This document shows, one piece after another, positions 15,382-23,441 of a stretch of 64,000 nt of DNA. The first letter of the stretch is position 1. Each line of letters opens with the position of its first letter. The position numbers were made by a program, and so were the translations under genes. The notes beneath the pieces are model-generated. The model did no database searches. It was given only the letters and a program-made list of their open reading frames with translations, and was not told where the DNA came from. Location of the stretch: the NCBI GenBank assembly GCA_021636625.1, contig JAJWLX010000001.1, positions 62,001 through 126,000 on the forward strand, in the 5' to 3' direction. The stretch comes from Prevotella sp. (GTDB taxonomy: Bacteria > Bacteroidota > Bacteroidia > Bacteroidales > Bacteroidaceae).

Positions 15382-16134
15382 TTACTTTATAGCCTTACTT
15401 GTCTGGCTGTAGCCGTCCAGCTGCTTGGCATTGGTGATTGCCTTGCGCGAACAGTAGTTGAAATCTACCTTCTTCTCACCATTGCTAGACTTCCAGCGGA
15501 TGGTGAGCTTCACAGTCTTGCCATTGGTGTCTGGCAGGGCATCGTTGAGGTTGAAGGCTACCAGGGCATCGCCTACACGATACTTGGCATCACCATTCTG
15601 ATTGTGACGAAGCTCTACCTCGTATGGATTCTCTGGGTTCACACCGGTAAGAAGGTTGATGATGTGTGGCTTCTGACCGCCCCAGAGAGCACGGAAGCGG
15701 AGAGTGAGATAACCATCCTCGGCTACTGTTACCCAATCGCGAACGATATCTACCTCATCATTGCCATACTTCGCATCGTTCTCTGCCGGAGTAGAGAGAT
15801 AAGGTGCTGGCTTCTTGGTGAGAATGCTGTCAATCCAGTTGACGTGTACTACCTGAGAATACTTGTCGCTCTTCTCATCGGTAGCTGTATAGTTGACGAG
15901 TGCTCTAACCTCCTTGCCATCAAAGACTGGAGTCTTGAGGTTCTTGGCGAGCAATGTGGTGTTGTCATCCAACTGCAGATAGCAGGCATCTGCATTCTGC
16001 TTGACTGTTACTAGGGCATTAGGCAAAACCTGATCCCAGTTGGTATCATCATCAGAGTCACACGACTGGAAGGTGAATGCTGACATCAGCAGGGCTACTG
16101 CGAGCCCGATTTTCTTGAAATTGATCTTTCTCAT
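15382..16134 (-). CDS. NigD-like outer-membrane lipoprotein
   Basis: 250 residues. A lipoprotein signal peptide ends in the lipobox FQSC (Cys25), followed by an acidic stretch (DSDDDTNWD) that in Bacteroidota often directs lipoproteins to the cell surface. The rest matches the NigD-like pattern: an N-terminal OB-like part (LVTVKQNADACYLQLDDNTT, EVRALVNYT) and a C-terminal beta domain (DGYLTLRFRALWGG-KPHIINLL, LRHNQNGDAKYRVGDALVAF). The name comes from a nigrescin bacteriocin locus of Prevotella nigrescens; the biochemical role is not known. The gene stands alone between two terminators/promoters. Confidence 0.82.
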   Translation of the reverse strand: MRKINFKKIGLAVALLMSAFTFQSCDSDDDTNWDQVLPNALVTVKQNADACYLQLDDNTTLLAKNLKTPVFDGKEVRALVNYTATDEKSDKYSQVVHVNWIDSILTKKPAPYLSTPAENDAKYGNDEVDIVRDWVTVAEDGYLTLRFRALWGGQKPHIINLLTGVNPENPYEVELRHNQNGDAKYRVGDALVAFNLNDALPDTNGKTVKLTIRWKSSNGEKKVDFNYCSRKAITNAKQLDGYSQTSKAIK

Positions 16135-16241
16135 AACTTTTCCTTTTTAATTCTTTCTGTCTATAAAATGCCCGAAGATGCGAAATCTTGCTTCTGATTT
16201 GGCAAAAGAAAGTTAAATGTATTTTTGAGATTCCTATTTAT

Positions 16242-16272
16242 TTTGTAGTGTCTTCAATTTACACTACCTTTG
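16242..16272 (+). promoter_or_regulatory. Predicted promoter of the phosphoesterase gene
   Basis: TTTG (16242-16245), 19-bp spacer, TACCTTTG (16265-16272). The start codon at 16330 gives a leader of about 50 nt. AATTTACACTACC/GTAGTGTCTTC around 16243-16268 contains a short GTAGTGT/ACACTAC inverted repeat spanning the spacer, a possible operator. Confidence 0.65.
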
Positions 16273-16329
16273 CAGAAAGTTGTTGCGCCCGGATAGGGAA
16301 TGCAGCAAATAGCTAAATAGAATAGGTAG

Positions 16330-17466
16330 ATGAATAAGGTTATCAAGAAGATTTTCAGATCACTTATGTATATTGTAGGCATCGGAGCTATGGCACTGGT
16401 GCCCGATGCCTGGCTGTGGCATATCGGAGTGGGGGAGTGGCCTCTGCCGTTAGCCATCGTCTGGTGGATTCCCTCTCTGCTCATCATCCTGGCTGAGGTG
16501 GGACTGCAGTTGGGCAAGTTTCATCGCACATCGGTGAGAGTGCTTTTCACTCTCATCCTTTTTTCGGTGATGCCGAAGGTGGTATTCATCCTCTTCGAAT
16601 TATTCATGCCTTGGTTCTTCGCCATCTTGCCTGCCCTGGCGGTGATGGGATGGTTCCTCTATGGATTCGTGGAGGGATGGAAGCGACTGGAGGTGAAATA
16701 TGTGACTTATTCTTCTGCCGATTTGCCTCCTTACTTCGATGGCTATAAGATCCTGCATTTTACGGATCTCCATCTCGGTACCTTTCCGAAGGGTGCCGAC
16801 TTCGTGAGAAAGGTGGTTGATAGAGCCAATGCCGAGGGGGTGGAGATGATGCTCTTTACCGGCGACCTGGTGAACAATGCTGCCGATGAGGTGGAGCCAT
16901 ACGTGGAGGACCTGAAGAAGCTGCATGCTCCCGATGGTATCTTCTCGGTTTGGGGCAACCACGATTACTGTGAATATAATACCAACCACAGTCTGAGTGC
17001 CTTGAGAAAGAACCGCCGGCTCCTCTTCCAGTTGCAGAATGAGATGGGATGGCATCAGCTGATGAACGAGCATTTTACGGTATCGCACGGTATGGCTTCG
17101 ATAGAAATCATCGGTGTGGAGAATGCCGGACAGCCTCCGTTTACCAATCGCAGTAACCTGAAGAAGGCGATGAAGGGAGTGGCGAAGGATGCTTTCAAGA
17201 TTGTGCTTACCCACGATCCGCACCATTGGAGAAGGGAAGTACAGAAGACCGGAGTGCACCTGACCTTGGCGGGACATACCCATGCCGGACAGTTGAAGAT
17301 AGGTAACTTCACTCCTGCCCACATGGCTTTCAAGGAGTGGGGTGGAGAATACTGGCTGGGCAAGCAGCTGCTCTATGTTTCTGCCGGATTGGGCGGATCA
17401 TTCCCTTTCCGACTGGGTGCCTGGCCGGAGATGACGGTCATCACCCTGAAGCGTGATTTGGGTTAG
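16330..17466 (+). CDS. Membrane-anchored calcineurin-like metallophosphoesterase
   Basis: 378 residues. Four hydrophobic segments fill residues 10-115, then a cytoplasmic or periplasmic phosphoesterase domain carries all metal-binding motifs: HFTDLHLG (143-150), TGDLVNN (177-183), GNHDY (209-213), THDPHHW (294-300) and GHTHAG (315-320). This is the arrangement of YkuE/YaeI-type enzymes, some of which act on lipid or nucleotide phosphate esters at the membrane. The substrate is not known. Divergent from the NigD-like gene. Confidence 0.88.
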   Translation: MNKVIKKIFRSLMYIVGIGAMALVPDAWLWHIGVGEWPLPLAIVWWIPSLLIILAEVGLQLGKFHRTSVRVLFTLILFSVMPKVVFILFELFMPWFFAILPALAVMGWFLYGFVEGWKRLEVKYVTYSSADLPPYFDGYKILHFTDLHLGTFPKGADFVRKVVDRANAEGVEMMLFTGDLVNNAADEVEPYVEDLKKLHAPDGIFSVWGNHDYCEYNTNHSLSALRKNRRLLFQLQNEMGWHQLMNEHFTVSHGMASIEIIGVENAGQPPFTNRSNLKKAMKGVAKDAFKIVLTHDPHHWRREVQKTGVHLTLAGHTHAGQLKIGNFTPAHMAFKEWGGEYWLGKQLLYVSAGLGGSFPFRLGAWPEMTVITLKRDLG

Positions 17467-17601
17467 AAAACAGACTGGTAGTCAGGCATCTCACTGTTCC
17501 CAAAGAATTGGATAAAAAAGTTAATTTACTGGTGCAAACTGTTAAGTTTTGGTTAAAAAATCGATATTTATTCATTTTGATGAAAAATTATCGCTTAAAA
17601 A

Positions 17602-17632
17602 TTTGGTAACTCAAAAATTAATCGTATCTTTG
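17602..17632 (+). promoter_or_regulatory. Strong predicted promoter far upstream of queH
   Basis: TTTG (17602-17605), 19-bp spacer, TATCTTTG (17625-17632): near-perfect consensus. It would start transcription near 17639, leaving about 175 nt before queH at 17815. Confidence 0.7.
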
Positions 17633-17650
17633 CATCAGTTTTCGCATATA

Positions 17651-17706
17651 TTTGGGCAAATGGGGGGTGTCGAGAGACTGTACTCCATTTGTTTTTTTTG
17701 CCCAAA
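17651..17706 (+). ncRNA. Structured leader or short RNA ahead of queH
   Basis: Just after the promoter lie CAAATGG (17657-17663) and CCATTTG (17685-17691) followed by T8, the form of an intrinsic terminator. An outer pair TTTGGGCA (17651-17658) / TGCCCAAA (17699-17706) brackets the same region and would absorb the U-run in a helix. So the RNA could be either a short terminated transcript of about 60 nt or a leader with alternative folds controlling queH. I find no match to the preQ1 riboswitch consensus. The rest of 17467-17814 holds no gene; 17780-17810 is a direct repeat of TTCAAAGTTCAAAA. Confidence 0.4.
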
Positions 17707-17814
17707 AGCGAAATCCCGCTTTTTCCGCTCACTTTATCATAAGAAATAAGCAAGGTATTCGCCAAGAATACTCATCATAAAATTCAAAGTTCAAAATTCA
17801 AAGTTCAAAGTAAA

Positions 17815-18420
17815 ATGAAGATTCCCGTAGAAGAACAATATAAATTCGTGAAACTTACTCTCCCGGATGGAAGCAAGGCTGATGGTCAGGAGGTGTTGCT
17901 GCATGCCTGTTGTGCACCTTGTTCATCGGCTATCGTAGAGTGTATGCTTCGCAATGGTATGAAGCCAACCGTTTATTTCAGCAACAGCAATATCTATCCG
18001 CAGCAGGAGTTCGATATCCGCAAGCACGAGCTGATGAGATTCCTGGAGGTGCAGCAGGTGCCTTATGTAGAGGATGAGTACGACCATGAGGAGTGGCTGG
18101 CTACCATCAGGGGATTGGAGAAGGAACCGGAGCGGGGAAGCCGCTGTTCGATGTGTTTCCAATATCGTCTGACCCATGCAGCCAAATATGCCCAGGAACA
18201 TGGATTCCATCTGCTAACCACCACGCTGGCTTCATCGAGATGGAAGAACATCAAGCAGATAGATGCCGCAGGACATATTGCGGTAAAAGGATGCCCGGAT
18301 GTAGAGTGGTGGGATATGAACTGGAGAAAGGGTGGTTTGCAGAACCGCCGAGGAGAATTGCTGAAACAGAATGAATTCTACAACCAGCTATATTGCGGTT
18401 GTGAATTCAGCATGAGATAA
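17815..18420 (+). CDS. queH: Epoxyqueuosine reductase QueH
   Basis: 201 residues. QueH (formerly DUF208) reduces epoxyqueuosine to queuosine in tRNA and is the non-orthologous substitute for QueG. Signature cysteines: LLHACCAPCSS (Cys32, Cys33, Cys36), the RCSMCFQYRL pair, and a C-terminal YCGCEF. The E-YDHEEW and TTTLASSRWKN blocks are also typical. It ends at a strong terminator. The start codon follows directly on a low-complexity AAAGTTCAAAGT repeat. A long structured leader is discussed separately. Confidence 0.93.
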   Translation: MKIPVEEQYKFVKLTLPDGSKADGQEVLLHACCAPCSSAIVECMLRNGMKPTVYFSNSNIYPQQEFDIRKHELMRFLEVQQVPYVEDEYDHEEWLATIRGLEKEPERGSRCSMCFQYRLTHAAKYAQEHGFHLLTTTLASSRWKNIKQIDAAGHIAVKGCPDVEWWDMNWRKGGLQNRRGELLKQNEFYNQLYCGCEFSMR

Positions 18421-18430
18421 GATTAAAAAA

Positions 18431-18460
18431 GGCTGCTTCCCGCTTCGGGAAGCAGCCTTT
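18431..18460. terminator. Bidirectional terminator between queH and fhs
   Basis: Perfect 12-bp stem GGCTGCTTCCCG (18431-18442) / CGGGAAGCAGCC (18446-18457), loop CTT, with A6 before and T4 after. Serves both converging genes. Confidence 0.95.
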
Positions 18461-18468
18461 TATCGTAT

Positions 18469-20133
18469 TTATGAAAGACCTGTAATCTCACCATTCACCA
18501 CGTCGATGCGCTCAGCCTGTGGGCTCTTTGGCAAACCTGGCATACGCATGATAGGACCTGCGATGACTACGATCATCTCGGCACCCATATTCACGGTGAT
18601 GTCGCGAACGTGAAGCTCGAAGCCTTCTGTAGGACCATATGCCTTGGCATCGGTAGAGAAGCTATACTGAGTCTTGGCGATACAGATAGGGAACTTCTCG
18701 GCACCCAACTTCTTGATTTCCTCGATCATAGACTTGGCTGAATCGCTCAAGGTTACGCTGCCGGCACCATAGAGGTTGAAGGCAACATCCTCGATCTTCT
18801 TCTCTACAGGCTCATCGTCATCGTAAGTGAAGTAGAGAGGAGCAGATGGATGCTCATCAATGGTCTTCACAACGAGCTCTGCCAACTCCATAGCACCCTT
18901 GCCACCTTCGGCGAAGGCACTGTTGACAGCGAATCCGCAACCCATCTCCTCGCAGTGCTTGCGCAATACCTCGATCTCCTCATCGGTATCAGTAGCAAAC
19001 TTATTGAAGGCGATGACTACAGTCTGACCAAAGCTCTGGAGATTCTTCACATGCTTGTCGAGGTTCCAATAGCCAGCTTCCATACCAGCTACGTTTGGCT
19101 TCTTGATATCTTCCTGAGCTACGCCACCATGCATCTTCAAAGCCTGGAGAGTAACGACGAGAACAGTAAGGTCTGGCTGCAAACCAGTCTTGCGGCACTT
19201 GATGTTGTAGAACTTCTCTGCACCGAGATCAGCACCGAATCCAGCCTCTGTGATGGCATAGTCGCCATATTCGAGAGCTGCTGCAGTAGCCATAACAGAG
19301 TTACAGCCATGAGCGATGTTGGCGAAAGGACCGCAGTGAACAAAAGCAGGAGTACCCTCTGTGGTCTGAACCAGGTTTGGCTTCAGGGCATCGAGGAGGA
19401 GGGCAACAATACTGCCACCTACACCCATATCCTTGACGGTGAATGGCTTGTCATCCTCTGTGATACCCAGGAGAATATTGTCGATGCGACGACGGAGGTC
19501 GTCAACACTTGTTGCGAAACACATGATAGCCATAATCTCTGAAGCTGGAGTGATATCGAATCCAGCCTCTGTCTCGATACCGTTCTTATCACCGATACCG
19601 GTGATGATGCGGCGGAGACCACGGTCATTCACATCCATCACGCGGCGCCAGAGAATCTTCTTGAGCTTGAAGCCTTCAGCTTCGTGCTGGAAACGGTAGT
19701 TATCGAGCAGGGCAGCAATCATGTTGTTAGCCTCTGTGATAGCGTGGAAGTCGCCAGTGAAGTGAAGATTGATCTTATCCATAGGCAATACCTGGGCATA
19801 ACCGCCGCCGGCAGCACCACCCTTCATGCCGAAGCAAGGTCCGAGAGATGGTTCACGCAGGGCAACGACAGCCTTCTTGCCAATCTTCTGCATACCGAGG
19901 GCGAGACCTACAGATACGGTGGTCTTGCCATTGCCTGCCTTGGTAGGGCTGATAGCAGTGACGAGGATGAGATGATGGTTTTTAAACTTGTTGGTGTCGA
20001 TTTTGTCCGTAGTAATCTTAGCGATGTAACGGCCGTAGTTCTCTACTTGGTCTTCATGGATTCCAAGTTCAGCTGCAACCTCATTGATGGGGCGCAATTT
20101 TACTGATTTAGCTATTTCAATATCTGTCAACAT
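18469..20133 (-). CDS. fhs: Formate--tetrahydrofolate ligase
   Basis: Start taken at 20133 (MLTDIEIAKSVKLRPI), giving 554 residues, the family length; the in-frame extension to 20190 adds a hydrophobic leader not seen in the family. The enzyme joins formate to THF with ATP. Visible: EDQVENYGRYIAKI, the P-loop-like ISPTKAGNGKTTVSVGLALGM, the FDITPASEIMAI block and the GFGADLGAEKF block. It sits next to pflB/pflA, which make formate from pyruvate; together they feed one-carbon units into folate, and glyA lies further on (40831). A promoter element is at 20158-20165. Confidence 0.96.
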   Translation of the reverse strand: MLTDIEIAKSVKLRPINEVAAELGIHEDQVENYGRYIAKITTDKIDTNKFKNHHLILVTAISPTKAGNGKTTVSVGLALGMQKIGKKAVVALREPSLGPCFGMKGGAAGGGYAQVLPMDKINLHFTGDFHAITEANNMIAALLDNYRFQHEAEGFKLKKILWRRVMDVNDRGLRRIITGIGDKNGIETEAGFDITPASEIMAIMCFATSVDDLRRRIDNILLGITEDDKPFTVKDMGVGGSIVALLLDALKPNLVQTTEGTPAFVHCGPFANIAHGCNSVMATAAALEYGDYAITEAGFGADLGAEKFYNIKCRKTGLQPDLTVLVVTLQALKMHGGVAQEDIKKPNVAGMEAGYWNLDKHVKNLQSFGQTVVIAFNKFATDTDEEIEVLRKHCEEMGCGFAVNSAFAEGGKGAMELAELVVKTIDEHPSAPLYFTYDDDEPVEKKIEDVAFNLYGAGSVTLSDSAKSMIEEIKKLGAEKFPICIAKTQYSFSTDAKAYGPTEGFELHVRDITVNMGAEMIVVIAGPIMRMPGLPKSPQAERIDVVNGEITGLS

Positions 20134-20157
20134 AAAAAATGTATTTGTATTTTGCTG

Positions 20158-20165
20158 CAAAGATA
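20158..20165 (-). promoter_or_regulatory. Predicted -7 element for fhs
   Basis: Minus-strand TATCTTTG, 24 bp before the start codon at 20133. Exact consensus; no clear -33. Confidence 0.5.
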
Positions 20166-20214
20166 CGCAAAAGTATTCACATAATGGCATATCAATGTAT
20201 AAAAAAACAAAAAG

Positions 20215-20307
20215 TCATTCCATTTCCCATTCTGCACAAACGTATGGACCCGGGCGAACGATGAATTTTTGCATGAATCCATCGGCAGAAGTGATAGCGA
20301 TATCGTT
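20215..20307 (-). pseudogene. Remnant of a GH35-type beta-galactosidase gene
   Basis: On the minus strand an isolated in-frame stretch reads NDIAITSADGFMQKFI followed by VRPGPYVCAEWEME and a stop at 20215. The block RPGPYVCAEWE is the most recognisable motif of glycoside hydrolase family 35 beta-galactosidases, where it is followed by GGLP. Here the frame stops right after it, and the upstream 50 codons show no further GH35 similarity that I can see. I read this as a small fossil of a deleted gene. The rest of 20166-20473 shows nothing else. Confidence 0.5.
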
Positions 20308-20473
20308 GCGCTGGGCTTGTTTTCTTCTGAATATCTCAAGAAATTGCAGAAAATGTAATATTGGTGTGGCACAAATATCTTGATTTGCGCTGGTTGAATA
20401 CTCAATAATAGGGATTTTAAGAGAAAGAGAAGAAAATCTTTGGGTTTCCTTCTCTTTTCTCGTTTTATTATCG

Positions 20474-20481
20474 TATCTTTG
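20474..20481 (+). promoter_or_regulatory. Predicted -7 element of the 37-codon mini-gene
   Basis: TATCTTTG, exact consensus, 25 bp before the ATG at 20507. A TTTG at 20439-20442 is too far for the usual spacing, so the -33 is uncertain. Confidence 0.5.
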
Positions 20482-20506
20482 CACTCGAAATCAAATTGTA
20501 ACAGGA

Positions 20507-20620
20507 ATGATCAAGTCAACGACGATAAATATAGGCTATCAGGCCAAGAAAGATAACGCTGGTGGGAATGGACTCATCGGTAACATCAACGTACAGACAC
20601 CTTGCGGACAAGGTGTATAA
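20507..20620 (+). CDS. 37-residue small protein, isolated mini-gene
   Basis: ATG at 20507, TAA at 20618-20620, encoding a peptide that begins MIKSTTINIGYQAKKDNAGG and ends in NVQTPCGQGV. Just before the ATG lies CAGGA, a -7 promoter element lies 25 bp upstream, and an intrinsic terminator starts 4 bp after the stop. The unit therefore looks like a self-contained gene of about 165 nt of RNA. The peptide is soluble, Gly/Asn-rich and has one Cys near the end; no signal peptide. Its place between fhs and pflB suggests a leader or regulatory peptide as the alternative. I do not recognise the family. The lack of stop codons, the terminator position and the codon quality support it being real. Confidence 0.55.
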   Translation: MIKSTTINIGYQAKKDNAGGNGLIGNINVQTPCGQGV

Positions 20621-20623
20621 AAA

Positions 20624-20652
20624 CCCGGGCACAAACGTGTTCGGGCTTTTTT
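20624..20652 (+). terminator. Intrinsic terminator after the mini-gene
   Basis: CCCGGGCAC (20624-20632) pairs with GTGTTCGGG (20637-20645), loop AAAC, two of nine pairs being G-U in the plus-strand RNA, followed by C and T6. The G-U pairs mean it works only in the plus direction, toward pflB. Confidence 0.85.
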
Positions 20653-20657
20653 ATCCC

Positions 20658-20732
20658 CCTATATATAATAAGGTGGGATTTGCCTATATATAATAAGGTG
20701 GAAATTACCTATATATAATAAGGTGGAAATTG
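20658..20732. repeat. Three tandem copies of a 25-bp unit upstream of pflB
   Basis: Units at 20658, 20683 and 20708, consensus CCTATATATAATAAGGTGG followed by RAATTR. The core CCTATATATAATAAGG is nearly palindromic. Placed 75-150 bp before the pflB start and after the mini-gene terminator. A single similar copy lies upstream of the DUF4494 gene (59232-59252). The pflB promoter must lie within or after this array (AT-rich 20733-20800). Confidence 0.9.
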
Positions 20733-20806
20733 ACTGGTTTAGAAGAATGACAGTGTGTACAATTATATATATATTTATTAACTTATAAAATAAAGGATAA
20801 ACGAAA

Positions 20807-23056
20807 ATGATGAAAACAGAATGGAGAGGTTTCAAGGGAAACCTGTGGCAGAGTGAAGTGAATCTTCGTGATTTCGTTCAAAACAACTACACTAGCTACG
20901 ACGGCGATGAGTCGTTCCTTGCAGAACCTACTCAGGCTACCAACACCCTTTGGGGTATGTTGAAGGAACTCCAGAAAGAGGAGCGTGCCAAGGGTGGTGT
21001 GCTCGATATGGAGACCGAGGTGGTTTCTGGATTGACAGCTTATGGTGCTGCCTACATTGGCGAGGGTACCAAGGAGTTGGAGAAGGTAGTTGGTCTGCAG
21101 ACCGATAAGCCTTTGAAGCGTGCCTTCATGCCTTACGGTGGTATCAAGATGGCAGAGCAGGCTTGTACTACATACGGCTACCAGCCATCAGAGAAGTTGC
21201 ACGAGATTTTCCACAAGTATTGCAAAACTCATAATGACGGCGTGTTTGATGCTTATACCCCTGAGATGAAACTCGTGCGCCATAACCACATCCTCACTGG
21301 TCTGCCAGATACATACGGTCGTGGCCGTATCGTAGGTGACTACCGTCGTGTGGCTCTTTATGGTATCGATTTCCTCATCAAGGAGAAGCAGAACGACCTC
21401 GCTAACATGGGTGACCGTGAGATGATTGACGAGGTGATCCGTCTTCGTGAGGAGGTTTCTATGCAGATCAAGGCGCTCAAGGGATTGAAGGAGATGGCTC
21501 AGTTGTATGGCTACGATATCAGCCAGCCTGCTAAGAACGCTCGCGAGGCCGTACAGTGGTTGTACTTCGGTTACCTCGGAGCTGTGAAGACTCAGAATGG
21601 TGCTGCGATGTCTGTAGGTCGTATCTCTACATTCCTCGACATCTATATCCAGCGCGACTTGAACGAGGGTACTCTTACCGAGGATGAGGCTCAGGAACTT
21701 ATCGACCACTTGGTCATGAAGTTCCGTATGGTTAAGTTCGCCCGTATTCCTTCTTACAACGAGCTCTTTACCGGTGACCCAGTTTGGGCTACTCTCGAGG
21801 TAGGTGGTATGGGTCAGGATGGCCGCTCAATGGTTACCAAGAACGACTTCCGTTTCCTCCACACATTGGAGAACATGGGTCCTTCACCAGAGCCAAATTT
21901 GACCGTACTCTATAGCTCTCGCTTGCCAAAGACATTCAAGCACTATGCTTCTCTGATCTCTGTCAAGACAAGTTCTATCCAGTATGAGAACGACGATGTA
22001 ATGCGCCCAGTATGGGGTGACGACTATAGCATCTGCTGCTGTGTATCTGCTACACAGACTGGTAAGGAGATGCAGTTCTTCGGTGCACGTGCCAACTTGG
22101 CAAAGTGCTTGACCTACGCTGTTTCTGGTGGTGTTGACTCTAAGACACGCGAGCAGTGCGGTCCTAAGTATCGCGCCGTTGAGGGTGATGTATTGACATA
22201 CGAGGAGTTCATGCCACGTTTCATGGATATGATGGACTGGTTGGCTGGCGTTTATGTGAAGACATTGAACCTCATCCACTACATGCACGATAAGTACTTC
22301 TACGAGGCAGCAGAGTTGGCGCTCATCGATACAGATGTTCGTCGTACTTTCGCTACAGGTATCGCTGGTTTCAGCCACGTGGTTGACTCTATCTCAGCTA
22401 TCAAGTATGCCAAGGTAAACATCGTCCGTGATGAGACCGGTTTCCCTCTCAGCTTCAAGACCGAGGGTGACTTCCCACGTTACGGTAACGATGATGAGCG
22501 TGCTGATGAGATTGCAGTATGGTTGCTCAAGACCTTCATGAACATGATCAAGAAGCATCATACATACCGCAATTCTGAGCCTACTACATCTATCCTGACT
22601 ATCACATCAAATGTAGTATACGGTAAGTACACCAGCAACATGCCTGATGGTCGTCCAGCCGGTGCTCCTTTGGCTCCAGGTGCTAACCCATCTTACGGTG
22701 CAGAGAAGAACGGTCTCTTGACTTCTTTGAACTCAGTTGCTAAGTTGCCATACGAGTATGCCCTCGATGGTATCTCTAATACTCAGACTATCAGTCCAGG
22801 TGCCCTCGGACACAACGATGAGGAGCGTGCCCAGACATTGGTAGGTGTATTGGACGGTTACTTCAACCAGGGTTCTCACCACCTGAACGTGAACGTATTC
22901 GGTATCGATAAGCTCAAGGATGCGATGGAGCACCCAGAGAAGGAAGAGTACCAGAACTTCACCATCCGTGTGAGTGGTTACGCAGTTAAGTTCATCGACT
23001 TGACACGTGAGCAGCAGCTCGACGTAATTGCTCGTCAGGCTCACGAGAGACTGTAA
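20807..23056 (+). CDS. pflB: Formate C-acetyltransferase (pyruvate formate-lyase)
   Basis: 749 residues. A glycyl-radical enzyme that splits pyruvate and CoA into acetyl-CoA and formate under anaerobic conditions. The radical site is Gly724 in RVSGYAV near the C-terminus. The active-site cysteines lie in YSICCCVSATQTG (Cys410-412). Other family blocks include GRGRIVGDYRRVALYG and GRISTFLDIY. Codon use is strongly biased, as in highly expressed genes. Start at 20807 or the next ATG at 20810. The activase gene pflA follows about 590 bp downstream with three small genes between. Confidence 0.97.
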   Translation: MMKTEWRGFKGNLWQSEVNLRDFVQNNYTSYDGDESFLAEPTQATNTLWGMLKELQKEERAKGGVLDMETEVVSGLTAYGAAYIGEGTKELEKVVGLQTDKPLKRAFMPYGGIKMAEQACTTYGYQPSEKLHEIFHKYCKTHNDGVFDAYTPEMKLVRHNHILTGLPDTYGRGRIVGDYRRVALYGIDFLIKEKQNDLANMGDREMIDEVIRLREEVSMQIKALKGLKEMAQLYGYDISQPAKNAREAVQWLYFGYLGAVKTQNGAAMSVGRISTFLDIYIQRDLNEGTLTEDEAQELIDHLVMKFRMVKFARIPSYNELFTGDPVWATLEVGGMGQDGRSMVTKNDFRFLHTLENMGPSPEPNLTVLYSSRLPKTFKHYASLISVKTSSIQYENDDVMRPVWGDDYSICCCVSATQTGKEMQFFGARANLAKCLTYAVSGGVDSKTREQCGPKYRAVEGDVLTYEEFMPRFMDMMDWLAGVYVKTLNLIHYMHDKYFYEAAELALIDTDVRRTFATGIAGFSHVVDSISAIKYAKVNIVRDETGFPLSFKTEGDFPRYGNDDERADEIAVWLLKTFMNMIKKHHTYRNSEPTTSILTITSNVVYGKYTSNMPDGRPAGAPLAPGANPSYGAEKNGLLTSLNSVAKLPYEYALDGISNTQTISPGALGHNDEERAQTLVGVLDGYFNQGSHHLNVNVFGIDKLKDAMEHPEKEEYQNFTIRVSGYAVKFIDLTREQQLDVIARQAHERL

Positions 23057-23110
23057 GGAAGTGAAGAGTGAAGAGGGAAGAATTCTCTTGTCTCTTTGTA
23101 ATATATAGAT

Positions 23111-23154
23111 TGCCCGCTAGATTTTCTTTCCGAGGATATTTAGCGGGCATTTTT
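23111..23154 (+). terminator. Intrinsic terminator after pflB
   Basis: TGCCCGCTA (23111-23119) and TAGCGGGCA (23141-23149) form a 9-bp stem followed by T5. It separates pflB from the small genes and pflA. Before it, 23057-23084 is the repeat GGAAGTGAAGAGTGAAGAG. Confidence 0.85.
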
Positions 23155-23210
23155 AGCTTATTTAACTGCAAAATAGAGCAAGATATTGATTATTTTATTA
23201 ATTTTGCGGT

Positions 23211-23438
23211 ATGAAATTGAATATAGAACAAAAAACAACTCTTTGGAGTGAAGGAGGAAAGTTTTGCCTGGATTTAGCCAAACTAATATTTGGTGGTATC
23301 ATCTTGGCAAGTATCATGAAAAAGGATATAGATACAGGGAAACTTTTAGTTTTTGGTGCTCTCATAACAATGTTTCTTGCTGTATTTGGATTCTTTTTAA
23401 TATTAATGTCGAAAGATAAGAAAAAGAAAGGAAAATAA
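23211..23438 (+). CDS. Small two-span membrane protein (DUF6722-like)
   Basis: 75 residues with two hydrophobic segments (about 22-37, LAKLIFGGIILASIMK, and 45-66, LLVFGALITMFLAVFGFFLILM) and a lysine-rich tail (KDKKKKGK). It recalls the small DUF6722 proteins of Bacteroidales, but I am unsure of that label. A -7 element TAATTTTG (23199-23206) ends 4 bp before the ATG, which would give a leaderless message. Followed after 3 bp by a 28-codon membrane peptide gene. Function unknown. Confidence 0.7.
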   Translation: MKLNIEQKTTLWSEGGKFCLDLAKLIFGGIILASIMKKDIDTGKLLVFGALITMFLAVFGFFLILMSKDKKKKGK

Positions 23439-23441
23439 AAT

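Noticed and set aside
17633..17814. preQ1 riboswitch before queH
   Set aside because: I could not find the C-rich stem and A-rich tail expected; only a terminator-like fold is present.
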